Positions 1 to 6,375 of a DNA stretch of 64,000 bases are shown one piece after another (the first letter of the stretch is position 1; each line of letters begins with the position of its first letter). The notes beneath the pieces were generated by a model. The model was not told where the DNA came from, ran no database searches, and worked only from the letters and a program-made list of their open reading frames with translations. Origin of the DNA: an uncultured Clostridia bacterium (GTDB lineage Bacteria > Bacillota > Clostridia > TANB77 > CAG-465). Position numbers and translations under genes: made by a program. The stretch covers positions 1 to 64,000 of the forward strand of contig CAKPEI010000006.1 of assembly GCA_934149365.1 (NCBI GenBank), given 5' to 3'.

Positions 1-860
1 ACCTAAATGAAAATACAATGGCAGCAATAAAAGCAGGAATAAAAGTAGGAGATGTAGTAACAGGATATACAGTAACATCGACTACATATGAAACAAGTGG
101 AGAAGAGAATACAGCTCCTAGTGGAGCAGAAACAGACCCAACCAAACAAACAGTAACAACAAATACCGATATAACATGGAAATACTTGGGAGTAAACGCA
201 AATGGAGAAATGGAAATAATGGCAAGCTTGTCAACAACAACGGCAGCTGCAGCAAATACAAAGGTAAAATTATCAGGAAAAGGAGGTTACTTAAAAGGGC
301 CAGATATGTTAAACAAAGTATGTGAGAATTTATATTCAGTAGAAGGAAAAGGAACAGCAAGAAGTATGAATATAGACGATGTAAATAATATATTAGGCTA
401 TACAGGAGAAAAGGGAGCATATTGGGAGCCTACAAATGGTGACTATACACCAACCAAAGAGGCAAAAACAATAGCAGCACTAGAAAGTGAATTAGGAACA
501 ACATTAGGCGGAAGAACAACTCCAGATGGAAAAGACTTAGGGACATATTACTCAGATTATTACTATATAAATAAGACAAATGACGTAAAAGAGATGAAAA
601 ATCCAGGAAATAGAGATTTAGTATATAATGCTAAAAATACGTATTGGCTTGCTTCTCCGTGTGTCAGTGCGGATTTCAGCCGCAGCTATGCGTACTTCCG
701 TGTGCGCTACGTTTGCTCTACTTACGTGTACGCGAACAACATGTTCGATTCGTGTGACAACTCTAACTTCAATACGTTTGCGGTTCGCCCCGTAGTTTCT
801 CTAAAATCTAACGTCCAGTTAGAACAAAATACTGAGAAAACAGCGTGGGTAATAAAATAG
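1..860 (+). CDS. DGR target protein 1 (variable C-type-lectin-like/DUF6273-like domain), 5' partial
   Basis: The reading frame is open from the window edge (codons LNENT precede the first internal Met at 18), and matching codons occur mid-protein in the paralogue at 44186, so the start lies outside the window. By analogy that missing part would hold a pilin-like N-terminus. The visible part has an all-beta repeat-like region (KVGDVVTGYT, WKYLGVN, KGGYLKGPDML, RSMNIDDVNN) and then the motif YWLASPCV...AVRPVVSL, which encloses the variable repeat at 647-795. Variable codons become Ser, Asp, Arg, Tyr, Cys and Phe, as in ligand-binding faces of DGR target proteins. It lies directly upstream of the DGR accessory genes, so it is the cis target. 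Function is inferred: a surface protein whose binding face is diversified by the DGR. Confidence 0.85.
   Translation, partial: LNENTMAAIKAGIKVGDVVTGYTVTSTTYETSGEENTAPSGAETDPTKQTVTTNTDITWKYLGVNANGEMEIMASLSTTTAAAANTKVKLSGKGGYLKGPDMLNKVCENLYSVEGKGTARSMNIDDVNNILGYTGEKGAYWEPTNGDYTPTKEAKTIAALESELGTTLGGRTTPDGKDLGTYYSDYYYINKTNDVKEMKNPGNRDLVYNAKNTYWLASPCVSADFSRSYAYFRVRYVCSTYVYANNMFDSCDNSNFNTFAVRPVVSLKSNVQLEQNTEKTAWVIK
647..795 (+). repeat. DGR variable repeat VR1
   Basis: This 149-bp segment aligns without gaps to the template repeat at 1762-1910. Hand alignment finds about 19 differences, all at adenines of the template (A to G, T or C) and none at template C, G or T. The 3' end, GCGGTTCGCCCCGTAG, is identical in template and target, as expected of an initiation-of-mutagenic-homing region. 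GC content is much higher than in the surrounding DNA. Confidence 0.93.
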
Positions 861-874
861 GCACAAAACTAGGA

Positions 875-925
875 AAAATGGGGCGCAAGAGGGCTTTTTG
901 TCCGATGGCGCCGACCTCCCATTTT
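875..925 (+). other. GC-rich structured hairpin downstream of target 1
   Basis: Nested inverted repeats: AAAATGGG at 875-882 pairs with CCCATTTT at 918-925, and GCGC at 883-886 pairs with GCGC at 908-911. There is no T-tract, so it is not a classical terminator. It is strikingly GC-rich for this genome. Some DGRs have a hairpin or cruciform just downstream of the VR that aids retrohoming; a similar role here is inference, and the distance from VR1 (about 80 bp) is rather long. Confidence 0.5.
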
Positions 926-962
926 CAGAATGGGAATATAAATATTTAGGAGAAATGATAAT

Positions 963-1397
963 ATGAGTATGGAAAATTCAGTAAGATTAATTAAAAAGGT
1001 ACACCCTACAAGTGTTGTACTTGTAAAGGTGGGAAAATTTTATCAATGTTTTGACAAAGATGCATATATAGTTGCGGGTATGTTTGATTACAAGCTAAGA
1101 AAAGATAAATATGTTTCTTGTGGCTTTCCTTTGTCTGCTTTGAATAAAGTCAAAGTAGAGTTGGAAAAAGAAAAGGTAGATTACATCGTCGTTGATAAAA
1201 GAAATGAATATGAAGTAATCTGCAAAGAAGAATTCAAAAAAGAAAACAAATATGAAGAAATGTTTGCTATTGGCAAAATGCAAGAATTAATAAAGGAAAG
1301 AGTAGAAAAGATAAACAAGTATATAATCGACAATATAACAAACGAAGAGGTTGTTAAAAAAATAAAAAAACTCGAAGAAGTGTTATATGAAGAATGA
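963..1397 (+). CDS. DGR accessory protein with MutS domain I-like fold (MSL type)
   Basis: The 144-residue protein begins with a stretch like the MutS mismatch-recognition domain I: VVLVKVGKFYQCFDKDA resembles the MutS pattern of a Phe-Tyr pair in a Gly-x-Phe-Tyr-x-x-Phe context, followed by an alternating alpha/beta region (residues about 15-80) and a Lys/Glu-rich helical tail. There is no MutS ATPase or clamp domain, so it is not a mismatch-repair protein in itself. The start at 963 has AGGAGA about 8 nt upstream. It overlaps the next gene (1387) by 11 nt, indicating translational coupling. DGR surveys have described MutS-like accessory proteins; the assignment rests on that knowledge plus the motif and the location. 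Confidence 0.7.
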   Translation: MSMENSVRLIKKVHPTSVVLVKVGKFYQCFDKDAYIVAGMFDYKLRKDKYVSCGFPLSALNKVKVELEKEKVDYIVVDKRNEYEVICKEEFKKENKYEEMFAIGKMQELIKERVEKINKYIIDNITNEEVVKKIKKLEEVLYEE

Positions 1398-1731
1398 TAA
1401 GTTTAAAATAGTTAATCTTATAAAAGAATTTATAGTAAGGTTAGATAATAACTTGGTGAATTTTCCAAAAAAAGAAATGGAACTAAAAAACAAAATAAAA
1501 AATACATCTTATGATTTGCTTTTTACTACGTATAGGGCAAATGTATCAACAAATAAAGAACTAAAAAAAGAACTTGCCGAACTTTTAGTAGCGCAGGTAA
1601 AGTATTTAGACTTTTTGTTAAATTTGTGCTATGATAAGCAAATTATAAATTCAAAAAAATATGTTAAATTTGGTGAGTCTTTAGATGATATAGTAAGACA
1701 TGTCATATCTTGGATGACCACATTTAAATAA
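1387..1731 (+). CDS. avd: Avd-like DGR accessory variability determinant
   Basis: A 114-residue, Lys-rich, almost wholly helical protein that fits the small four-helix-bundle Avd family, which binds the reverse transcriptase and template RNA in DGRs. Helical blocks are visible at about 1-30, 32-60, 62-85 and 90-114. It sits immediately upstream of the template repeat (31 bp gap) and overlaps the preceding MutS-like gene. No diagnostic sequence motif exists for Avd, so the call rests on size, helicity, basic charge and position. Confidence 0.7.
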   Translation: MKNDKFKIVNLIKEFIVRLDNNLVNFPKKEMELKNKIKNTSYDLLFTTYRANVSTNKELKKELAELLVAQVKYLDFLLNLCYDKQIINSKKYVKFGESLDDIVRHVISWMTTFK

Positions 1732-1761
1732 AAGGGCTATGTTGTATAAGGCGCTGGCTGT

Positions 1762-1910
1762 GCTTGCTTCTCCGTGTGTCAATGCGAATTTCAACAACAG
1801 CAATGCGAACTTCAATGTACGCTACGTTAACTCTACTAACGTGAACGCGAACAACATGTTCAATTCGAATGACAACTCTAACTACAATACGTATGCGGTT
1901 CGCCCCGTAG
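1762..1910 (+). repeat. DGR template repeat (TR)
   Basis: Adenine-rich copy of the variable repeats, between avd and the reverse transcriptase. Read in the target frame it is dominated by Asn codons (AAC/AAT), the codons that adenine mutagenesis diversifies most widely. It matches VR1 (647-795), VR2 (15151-15299) and VR3 (45124-45272) over exactly 149 bp. All four end in GCGGTTCGCCCCGTAG. It lies inside a 61-codon open frame (1739-1924), which is a by-product of being a gene-fragment copy and probably not translated. Confidence 0.93.
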
Positions 1911-1926
1911 CTTCTATAAACTGAGG

Positions 1927-2003
1927 TTATATACCTAATGGGTGTATAAGAGATAATATAGAAACAGACATTAGTCCTTTCGATTTTTTCCAAACGAAAT
2001 CGA
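1927..2003 (+). ncRNA. Structured spacer downstream of TR (part of the DGR template RNA)
   Basis: Two hairpins follow the TR: TTATATACC at 1927-1935 pairs with its complement at 1941-1949 (one G-U pair), and TCGATTT at 1980-1986 pairs with AAATCGA at 1997-2003. In studied DGRs the RNA between TR and RT is needed for cDNA priming, so these folds are candidate functional elements of the template RNA. The folds are seen; the role is inferred. Confidence 0.5.
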
Positions 2004-2079
2004 TAAATAAAAAATAGATAGATATATTTTTTAGTAGGATTTATTCTCGAAACAGAGTATAGCTTAGCAACTATTTTTG

Positions 2080-2112
2080 GCAATCAGATATTTATGCTGG
2101 TTGCTTTTTTTT
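2080..2112 (+). terminator. Intrinsic terminator between TR and RT
   Basis: GCAATCAG (2080-2087) pairs with CTGGTTGC (2097-2104, one G-U pair) around a 9-nt loop, followed by eight T residues. It would define the 3' end of the avd-TR transcript and leave RT expression to read-through or a separate promoter. Confidence 0.75.
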
Positions 2113-2146
2113 AGTCCAAAAACAAAAGATAAAGGAGATAAGGAAA

Positions 2147-3100
2147 TTGAAAAGAAAGTCTAATTTATATAATGATATGTGTAATGTAAATAATATAATG
2201 CTTGTGTATGATGAGGTGTGTAGAAATACAAGAAATAAAAGTAGAGTAAACACATATAGAGAATATAAATGTAGTAATATTGCTAAAATATACAATGTCC
2301 TTATGACCCACAGTTACGTAGTAGGACCGTATAATGTATTTACAATTTACGAGCCTAAAGAAAGAAGAATAGTAAGTCAAAAAATGTTTGATAAAATAGT
2401 TAATCATTTAGTCGCCAGATTTATTTTGATGCCTGCAATATTTCCATCGCTTATTCCAGAAAATGTAGCAAGTAGAAAAAACATGGGTACAAAAGCAGGA
2501 CTTGAGTATGTAAAAGAGTATACAAGAAAGTGCAAAGTGAAATATGGTAAGTATTATATTTTAAAATGCGATATTAGTAAATTTTTTGCTAGTATTGATC
2601 ATGATATATTAAAAGAAAAGCTTTTGCGAAAGATAAAAGATAAAGATGCACTAAAGATAGTGTTTGATATAATTGATAGTGAAGAAGAAGGACTTGGAAT
2701 AGGTAATATGACAAGCCAAATTCTAGCAATATTTTATTTAAACGATTTAGACCATTATATCAAAGAAAAGTTACATATTAAATATTATATTAGATATCAA
2801 GATGACTTTATATTATTTCATCAATCAAAAGAATATTTGAGATTTTGTTTAGAGGAAATAGACAAATTTGTGCAAAAAGAAAAACTTACATTAAATAAAA
2901 AAACAAGAATATATAACAATAATAATAATTTTATATATCTTGGTAGAAATAAATATGGAAGATATGCAAAATATAGATATGTTAAAAGAAGATTAAAAAA
3001 GGCGAGATATCTATATAACAGTGGTGCTATAGATTTAATTAATATGGTGTCGATATTACAAAGTTATGATTATTTAACAGGAGGAAAAATAGGCAAATAG
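2147..3100 (+). CDS. DGR reverse transcriptase
   Basis: The 317-residue RT makes mutagenised cDNA from the template RNA. Seen in order: the YILKCDISKFFASID segment (motif with the first catalytic Asp, about residue 140), GIGNMTSQILAIF (the SQ in place of QG...SP that marks DGR RTs, about 185-195), YIRYQDDFILF (catalytic YxDD box, about 215) and a basic C-terminus with YLG. There is no maturase or endonuclease domain, which excludes a group II intron. The TTG start at 2147 has AAAGGAG 9-15 nt upstream; no better start is present. It lies just after the TR and a terminator, so translation needs read-through or a cryptic promoter. Confidence 0.92.
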   Translation: MKRKSNLYNDMCNVNNIMLVYDEVCRNTRNKSRVNTYREYKCSNIAKIYNVLMTHSYVVGPYNVFTIYEPKERRIVSQKMFDKIVNHLVARFILMPAIFPSLIPENVASRKNMGTKAGLEYVKEYTRKCKVKYGKYYILKCDISKFFASIDHDILKEKLLRKIKDKDALKIVFDIIDSEEEGLGIGNMTSQILAIFYLNDLDHYIKEKLHIKYYIRYQDDFILFHQSKEYLRFCLEEIDKFVQKEKLTLNKKTRIYNNNNNFIYLGRNKYGRYAKYRYVKRRLKKARYLYNSGAIDLINMVSILQSYDYLTGGKIGK

Positions 3101-3173
3101 TTAATATATCTTGTTATTTTTTAACGATTTTTCGTCTAGTTTTGTCGTAAATGTAGAAAAATGTTAAAAGGTA

Positions 3174-3202
3174 TTGCAATATAGAATATTAGTATGTATA
3201 AT
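3174..3202 (+). promoter_or_regulatory. Promoter-like sequence in the duplicated segment
   Basis: TTGCAA (3174-3179), a 17-bp spacer and TATAAT (3197-3202). The same arrangement is conserved in the second copy at 15495-15523. It sits about 235 bp before the Rpn gene. Confidence 0.55.
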
Positions 3203-3203
3203 G

Positions 3204-3233
3204 CACGTGTAAAAAAACAACACGTGTTTTTTT
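3204..3233 (+). terminator. Terminator hairpin directly after the promoter-like sequence
   Basis: CACGTGT (3204-3210) and ACACGTG (3220-3226) flank an A-rich loop and are followed by seven T residues. It starts two bases after the preceding -10 box, so transcripts would end almost at once. The hairpin is lost in copy 2. It may instead end leftward transcription, since an A-run lies on the other side. Confidence 0.5.
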
Positions 3234-3436
3234 ATTTAATCTCATAATGTTTTTTTAGAGAATTTTTAATTCATATATTTTAATTGTTTTATTATTTAAT
3301 TTTTTTTAGGAAATATTTAATATCAGTATTTATCGTTTAGGAGAAATTTTTATTTGGGGATAATTTAATTTTTATAAAATATTATCTTATGGTGTTGAAA
3401 ATACAACTAATAGATGATATAATAAAGGAGGAATAG

Positions 3437-4369
3437 ATGAAAAGAAAAAGTAAAAAATTACAAAGTGAAGAGGGACTAGACCCTAAAATAGATGTAGTGT
3501 TTAAAACACTATTTGGGAAGAAAGGAAATGAGATATTAATAGAAGATATGTTATCTGGTTTCCTAAATCAAAAAATAAAGTGCAAAAATGTATTAAGAGA
3601 AGCACGAGTGGGACAGTTAAAGGCAAATGGCAAGTATGGCTCACTAGATGTATTAGTAGAACTAGAAGATGGAACAGAAGTAGATGTAGATATACAAATG
3701 GGAAGACAAAAAGGTCTGCCAGAAAGAATGATGGCATATGCAAGTTATTTAACATCAGAAAGATTAGAAAAAGCAGATAGATATTCAGAGATAAATCAAA
3801 AGATAATAATGTTTTTAGTAGATTTTAATATGTATCCAGAATTTGAAGGACCAGTACATGAAACAATAACAGTATTTAGAGAAAATACCACAAAAGAGTT
3901 TAGCAAGATGCATAAATATTATGTAGTGGAATTAAATAAGATGGACAAAACCAAATGTAGTGAAGGAACATATAAATGGCTTGCATTTTTAAATCAGAAT
4001 AAGGAGGTATTAAAAGAAATGTCAAAGGATAAATGTATACAAAAAGCAGAGGATGAATTAAAGATATTAGCAGGAGATTGGGAGACAAGGAGAATAGCAA
4101 TACTAAGAAAAAGATACATACTAGAAATGGGAACGGCGGAATATGCTGGCTATGAAAGAGGTATTGAAAAAGGAGAAGCAGCAGGGGAAAAGAGAGGCAT
4201 AGATATCGGTGAAAAGCGCGGAATAAAAAAAGGAACCAAACGAGGAATAGAGCAAAACAAAAAGATAACTGCAATAGCGTTAATAGGAGAAGGAATGGAT
4301 AATACATTTATATCAAGAGTAACAAAGCTGAGTGTGGATGAAATAGAAAAATTGAGAAAAAATCATTAA
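3437..4369 (+). CDS. Rpn / PD-(D/E)XK transposase-family protein, copy 1
   Basis: 310 residues with the typical N-terminus LDPKIDVVFKTLFGKKGNE, then SLDVLVELEDGTEVDVDIQM (about 68-88), which carries the Asp...Asp-x-Gln/Glu pattern of the PD-(D/E)XK core, and a charged helical C-terminus with repeated KRGI/KKGT units. Family members have been linked to recombination-promoting nuclease activity; they are often called transposases but usually lack IS ends, as here. AAAGGAGG precedes the ATG. A TTGAAA-N17-TATAAT promoter (3395-3423) lies so close that its transcript would be nearly leaderless. It is near-identical to 15739-16686 up to about residue 255. Confidence 0.85.
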   Translation: MKRKSKKLQSEEGLDPKIDVVFKTLFGKKGNEILIEDMLSGFLNQKIKCKNVLREARVGQLKANGKYGSLDVLVELEDGTEVDVDIQMGRQKGLPERMMAYASYLTSERLEKADRYSEINQKIIMFLVDFNMYPEFEGPVHETITVFRENTTKEFSKMHKYYVVELNKMDKTKCSEGTYKWLAFLNQNKEVLKEMSKDKCIQKAEDELKILAGDWETRRIAILRKRYILEMGTAEYAGYERGIEKGEAAGEKRGIDIGEKRGIKKGTKRGIEQNKKITAIALIGEGMDNTFISRVTKLSVDEIEKLRKNH

Positions 4370-4403
4370 AGGCAGTACACTAATAGTTATGTGTTAAATT
4401 AAT

Positions 4404-4433
4404 TTGACAACGAACATCCTTTTGTGGTAAAAT
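4404..4433 (+). promoter_or_regulatory. Promoter of the 91-residue membrane protein gene
   Basis: TTGACA (4404-4409), an 18-bp spacer and TAAAAT (4428-4433) preceded by TGG. It lies about 115 bp before the start codon at 4550; the leader between them holds no obvious fold. Confidence 0.6.
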
Positions 4434-4549
4434 ATTACTTCATCAGTTTTTTAATACTTGTCATAATTCACAAGTAGAGGCATATAATATATTGGTATAT
4501 ATATATGCTATTTTAGAATTAATATTATACTAAAAGGAGAGAGGTCTTT

Positions 4550-4825
4550 ATGAAAATTTTTGAAGTACACCGCCGGGCAATAAGAGGAATATCATTAGTA
4601 TTTATGGCTACATATATTGCCACTGTTATATTAAGTACAAAGCATGTTATTGCATATAATATAAGTTTGGCTATAACTTTTCTTGCTTTCATTGCAACGG
4701 TTGCACAAATATTAACGTGCATAAAAAACATAGAAAAAGAATCCGATTGTAATGGGAGTAACGGAATTATGCAAGCTTTACTAATATGGATAATGGTATT
4801 TATTCTTACATGCGGCATATTTTAA
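4550..4825 (+). CDS. Small membrane protein, unknown function
   Basis: 91 residues with three hydrophobic stretches (about 12-30, 36-55 and 74-90) and a charged loop IEKESDCNGSNG between the second and third. Probably three membrane passes. AAAGGAGAGAG lies just before the ATG. It is monocistronic: its own promoter at 4404 and a strong terminator right after the stop. No family was recognised. Confidence 0.7.
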   Translation: MKIFEVHRRAIRGISLVFMATYIATVILSTKHVIAYNISLAITFLAFIATVAQILTCIKNIEKESDCNGSNGIMQALLIWIMVFILTCGIF

Positions 4826-4830
4826 AATAG

Positions 4831-4873
4831 AAAAAGCACTATAAACATCAATTGTTTGTTTATAGTGCTTTTT
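4831..4873. terminator. Bidirectional terminator
   Basis: AGCACTATAAACA and its complement TGTTTATAGTGCT flank a short loop, with A-runs upstream and T-runs downstream. It serves both the 4550 gene and the convergent gene ending at 4883. Confidence 0.85.
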
Positions 4874-4882
4874 TCTAGCTTG

Positions 4883-5914
4883 TTATACTTTGTAAATGGC
4901 TTTAGTCTTACCTTTGTTTACTACAGTGCTACGCACGACAACTGTTTTACCACTTTTTAGATGTCGCACGTGTTCACGTCTTACATGTTCACAAGGCGAT
5001 AACCTATTTCTAACTTTCCAACCACGAGCTCTCATTGTAGATACATAGTCAGAGTAATCTCTTAAGTAAATCTCTTTAAATGTTTCTTTCTCTTCTTTTT
5101 CTGGCGGAGTTTGAATAAGTATGGTTGATACATCAGCGTCATCATAGTTTTCTTGCTTTTTTGTGTTTGAACGCATGGGTCTATTTTTCCATTTATCAAA
5201 GCACATCATAGCAAGAGCATAATAATCTTTTAAGAAAGAAGATCCCCAGTACTTATTAAGTTCTTGTTCTCTTTCACATATGCAAGTTCTTCTATCGCTC
5301 ATTTTGCATTCGAGCCCCATGCAAACCGATTTTACTAATTTTTCATTAGTTGGAACATTAATAGCTGTTTCTACATAGGCATCACAGTGAAGTGGACAAT
5401 CTATGCTAAAATGAGGGTAATATGCATCTATAAAGCTACTGTCTTGCAGAAGCCGCCAGTCATCCTTTGAACTGTTGAAATACGTCTTAATACAAATTAA
5501 ATTACCAACCTTATCTCTTCTAGACCCGCAAAATACTTTCTTTTTGAAATTTTGTACTTTTATTACTGCATCTGAGTTTGGTAAAGCAATAAGCATTGAT
5601 TCAAAATCTGCAGGAGCAGGAGCATAATACTTTTCCGGTATTTTCAAAGTACCTGAAATTGATGTGTTGTATGAGAATAGCAAACAGTCATGGATTGACA
5701 TGTATATATCCATTCGGTTTGCAGTTTCTGCAATTAATTCATACGATTTTTTCTTGATAGCAAGTCTCGTAAGATACTTTGTAGTAAGTTTTTCTTTTTT
5801 CTCTTCTGTCATATCTTCCCGCGACATGATATTATCACAAAAAGCGATATCTTTATTTGACAAGTGACTTTTAACTTCCTTTCTAAAACTTTCAATTAAT
5901 TGTACTGAATTCAT
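4883..5914 (-). CDS. Conserved hypothetical protein with a Cys-rich middle and basic C-terminal motif
   Basis: 343 residues, soluble, no signal peptide. The N-terminal third is helical and charged. The middle has clustered Cys (IDCPLHCDAY, VCMGLECKMS, RRTCICERE), which could bind metal. The C-terminus has SPCEHVRREHVRHLKSGKT followed by VVVRSTVVNKG, a motif I associate with uncharacterised proteins of phage or plasmid gene sets. AAAGGAGAGAG precedes the ATG. It has its own promoter (5972-6000) and shares a bidirectional terminator with the 4550 gene. Function unknown. Confidence 0.75.
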   Translation of the reverse strand: MNSVQLIESFRKEVKSHLSNKDIAFCDNIMSREDMTEEKKEKLTTKYLTRLAIKKKSYELIAETANRMDIYMSIHDCLLFSYNTSISGTLKIPEKYYAPAPADFESMLIALPNSDAVIKVQNFKKKVFCGSRRDKVGNLICIKTYFNSSKDDWRLLQDSSFIDAYYPHFSIDCPLHCDAYVETAINVPTNEKLVKSVCMGLECKMSDRRTCICEREQELNKYWGSSFLKDYYALAMMCFDKWKNRPMRSNTKKQENYDDADVSTILIQTPPEKEEKETFKEIYLRDYSDYVSTMRARGWKVRNRLSPCEHVRREHVRHLKSGKTVVVRSTVVNKGKTKAIYKV

Positions 5915-5971
5915 GAACTCTCTCTCCTTTTAATAATTATTTTAAGGTAATTTGTTATAGTTAACATAAAT

Positions 5972-6000
5972 ATTATATAAAATGTATGAAGTATTGTCAA
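5972..6000 (-). promoter_or_regulatory. Promoter of the 4883-5914 gene
   Basis: On the minus strand: TTGACA (6000-5995), a 17-bp spacer and TATAAT (5977-5972), about 58 bp before the start codon. A near-consensus vegetative promoter. Confidence 0.75.
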
Positions 6001-6057
6001 TATATTTGCAATCTTATGTAATATATAGTACAATATATGTGTTGTTTAGGAGAGCTT

Positions 6058-6375
6058 ATGTTTATTAAGAATGATAACGAATTCACATGTGTGAATTGCT
6101 TAAAAAAAGTGGAAAAATTGAGATATACATCAAGAGATCACTGCAATCATTGTTTGTATTCTATACATGTAGATGTATTTCCTGGAGATAGAGCAAATGA
6201 ATGTAGAGGTATATTAAAACCTATTAATGTAGAAATTGATGCAAAAAAAGGGAAACAAATAGTATATAGATGCCTCAAGTGCGGGAAGATTGTTAGAAAC
6301 ATTGTAGCAGAAGATGATGATGTAGAAGAAATATATAGAATAGTTAATGAATATTCAAGAAACGGAGGAAAATAA
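6058..6375 (+). CDS. RNHCP domain protein
   Basis: 105 residues. An N-terminal CVNC knuckle is followed by SRDHCNHCLYSIHVD...PGDRANECRGILKPI (about 24-58), the RNHCP-domain signature with paired Cys and His that probably bind zinc; a second pair, CLKCG, follows. The exact role is unknown. The start at 6058 is preferred over an upstream in-frame ATG at 6037 because TTTAGGAGAG lies 5-10 nt before it. Its stop overlaps the argS start by one base (TAATG), so the two genes are probably co-translated. Confidence 0.8.
   Translation: MFIKNDNEFTCVNCLKKVEKLRYTSRDHCNHCLYSIHVDVFPGDRANECRGILKPINVEIDAKKGKQIVYRCLKCGKIVRNIVAEDDDVEEIYRIVNEYSRNGGK

Larger units (their letters stand above)
3128..4260 (+). repeat. 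Duplicated segment, copy 1 (Rpn gene plus upstream region)
   Basis: From TTTTTCGTCTAG near 3128 to about 4260 this DNA is repeated at 15448-16550. The first 75 bp and the coding part are nearly identical; the intergenic part between about 3234 and 3390 has drifted. Similarity stops inside the 3' end of the gene, so the two genes have different C-termini. No terminal inverted repeats or target-site duplications were recognised. Confidence 0.75.

Noticed and set aside
118..420. Open frame on the minus strand opposite target 1, with Leu-rich translation
   Set aside because: It mirrors the beta-repeat coding of target 1; the same Leu/Tyr-rich antisense frames appear opposite targets 2 and 3, and no ribosome site is present.
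2147..3100. Group II intron maturase or retron RT
   Set aside because: No maturase or endonuclease domain; the SQ motif, the neighbouring TR/VR pair and the accessory genes fit a DGR.
3437..4369. Insertion sequence with the Rpn gene as transposase
   Set aside because: No terminal inverted repeats or target duplications were found round any of the three copies.
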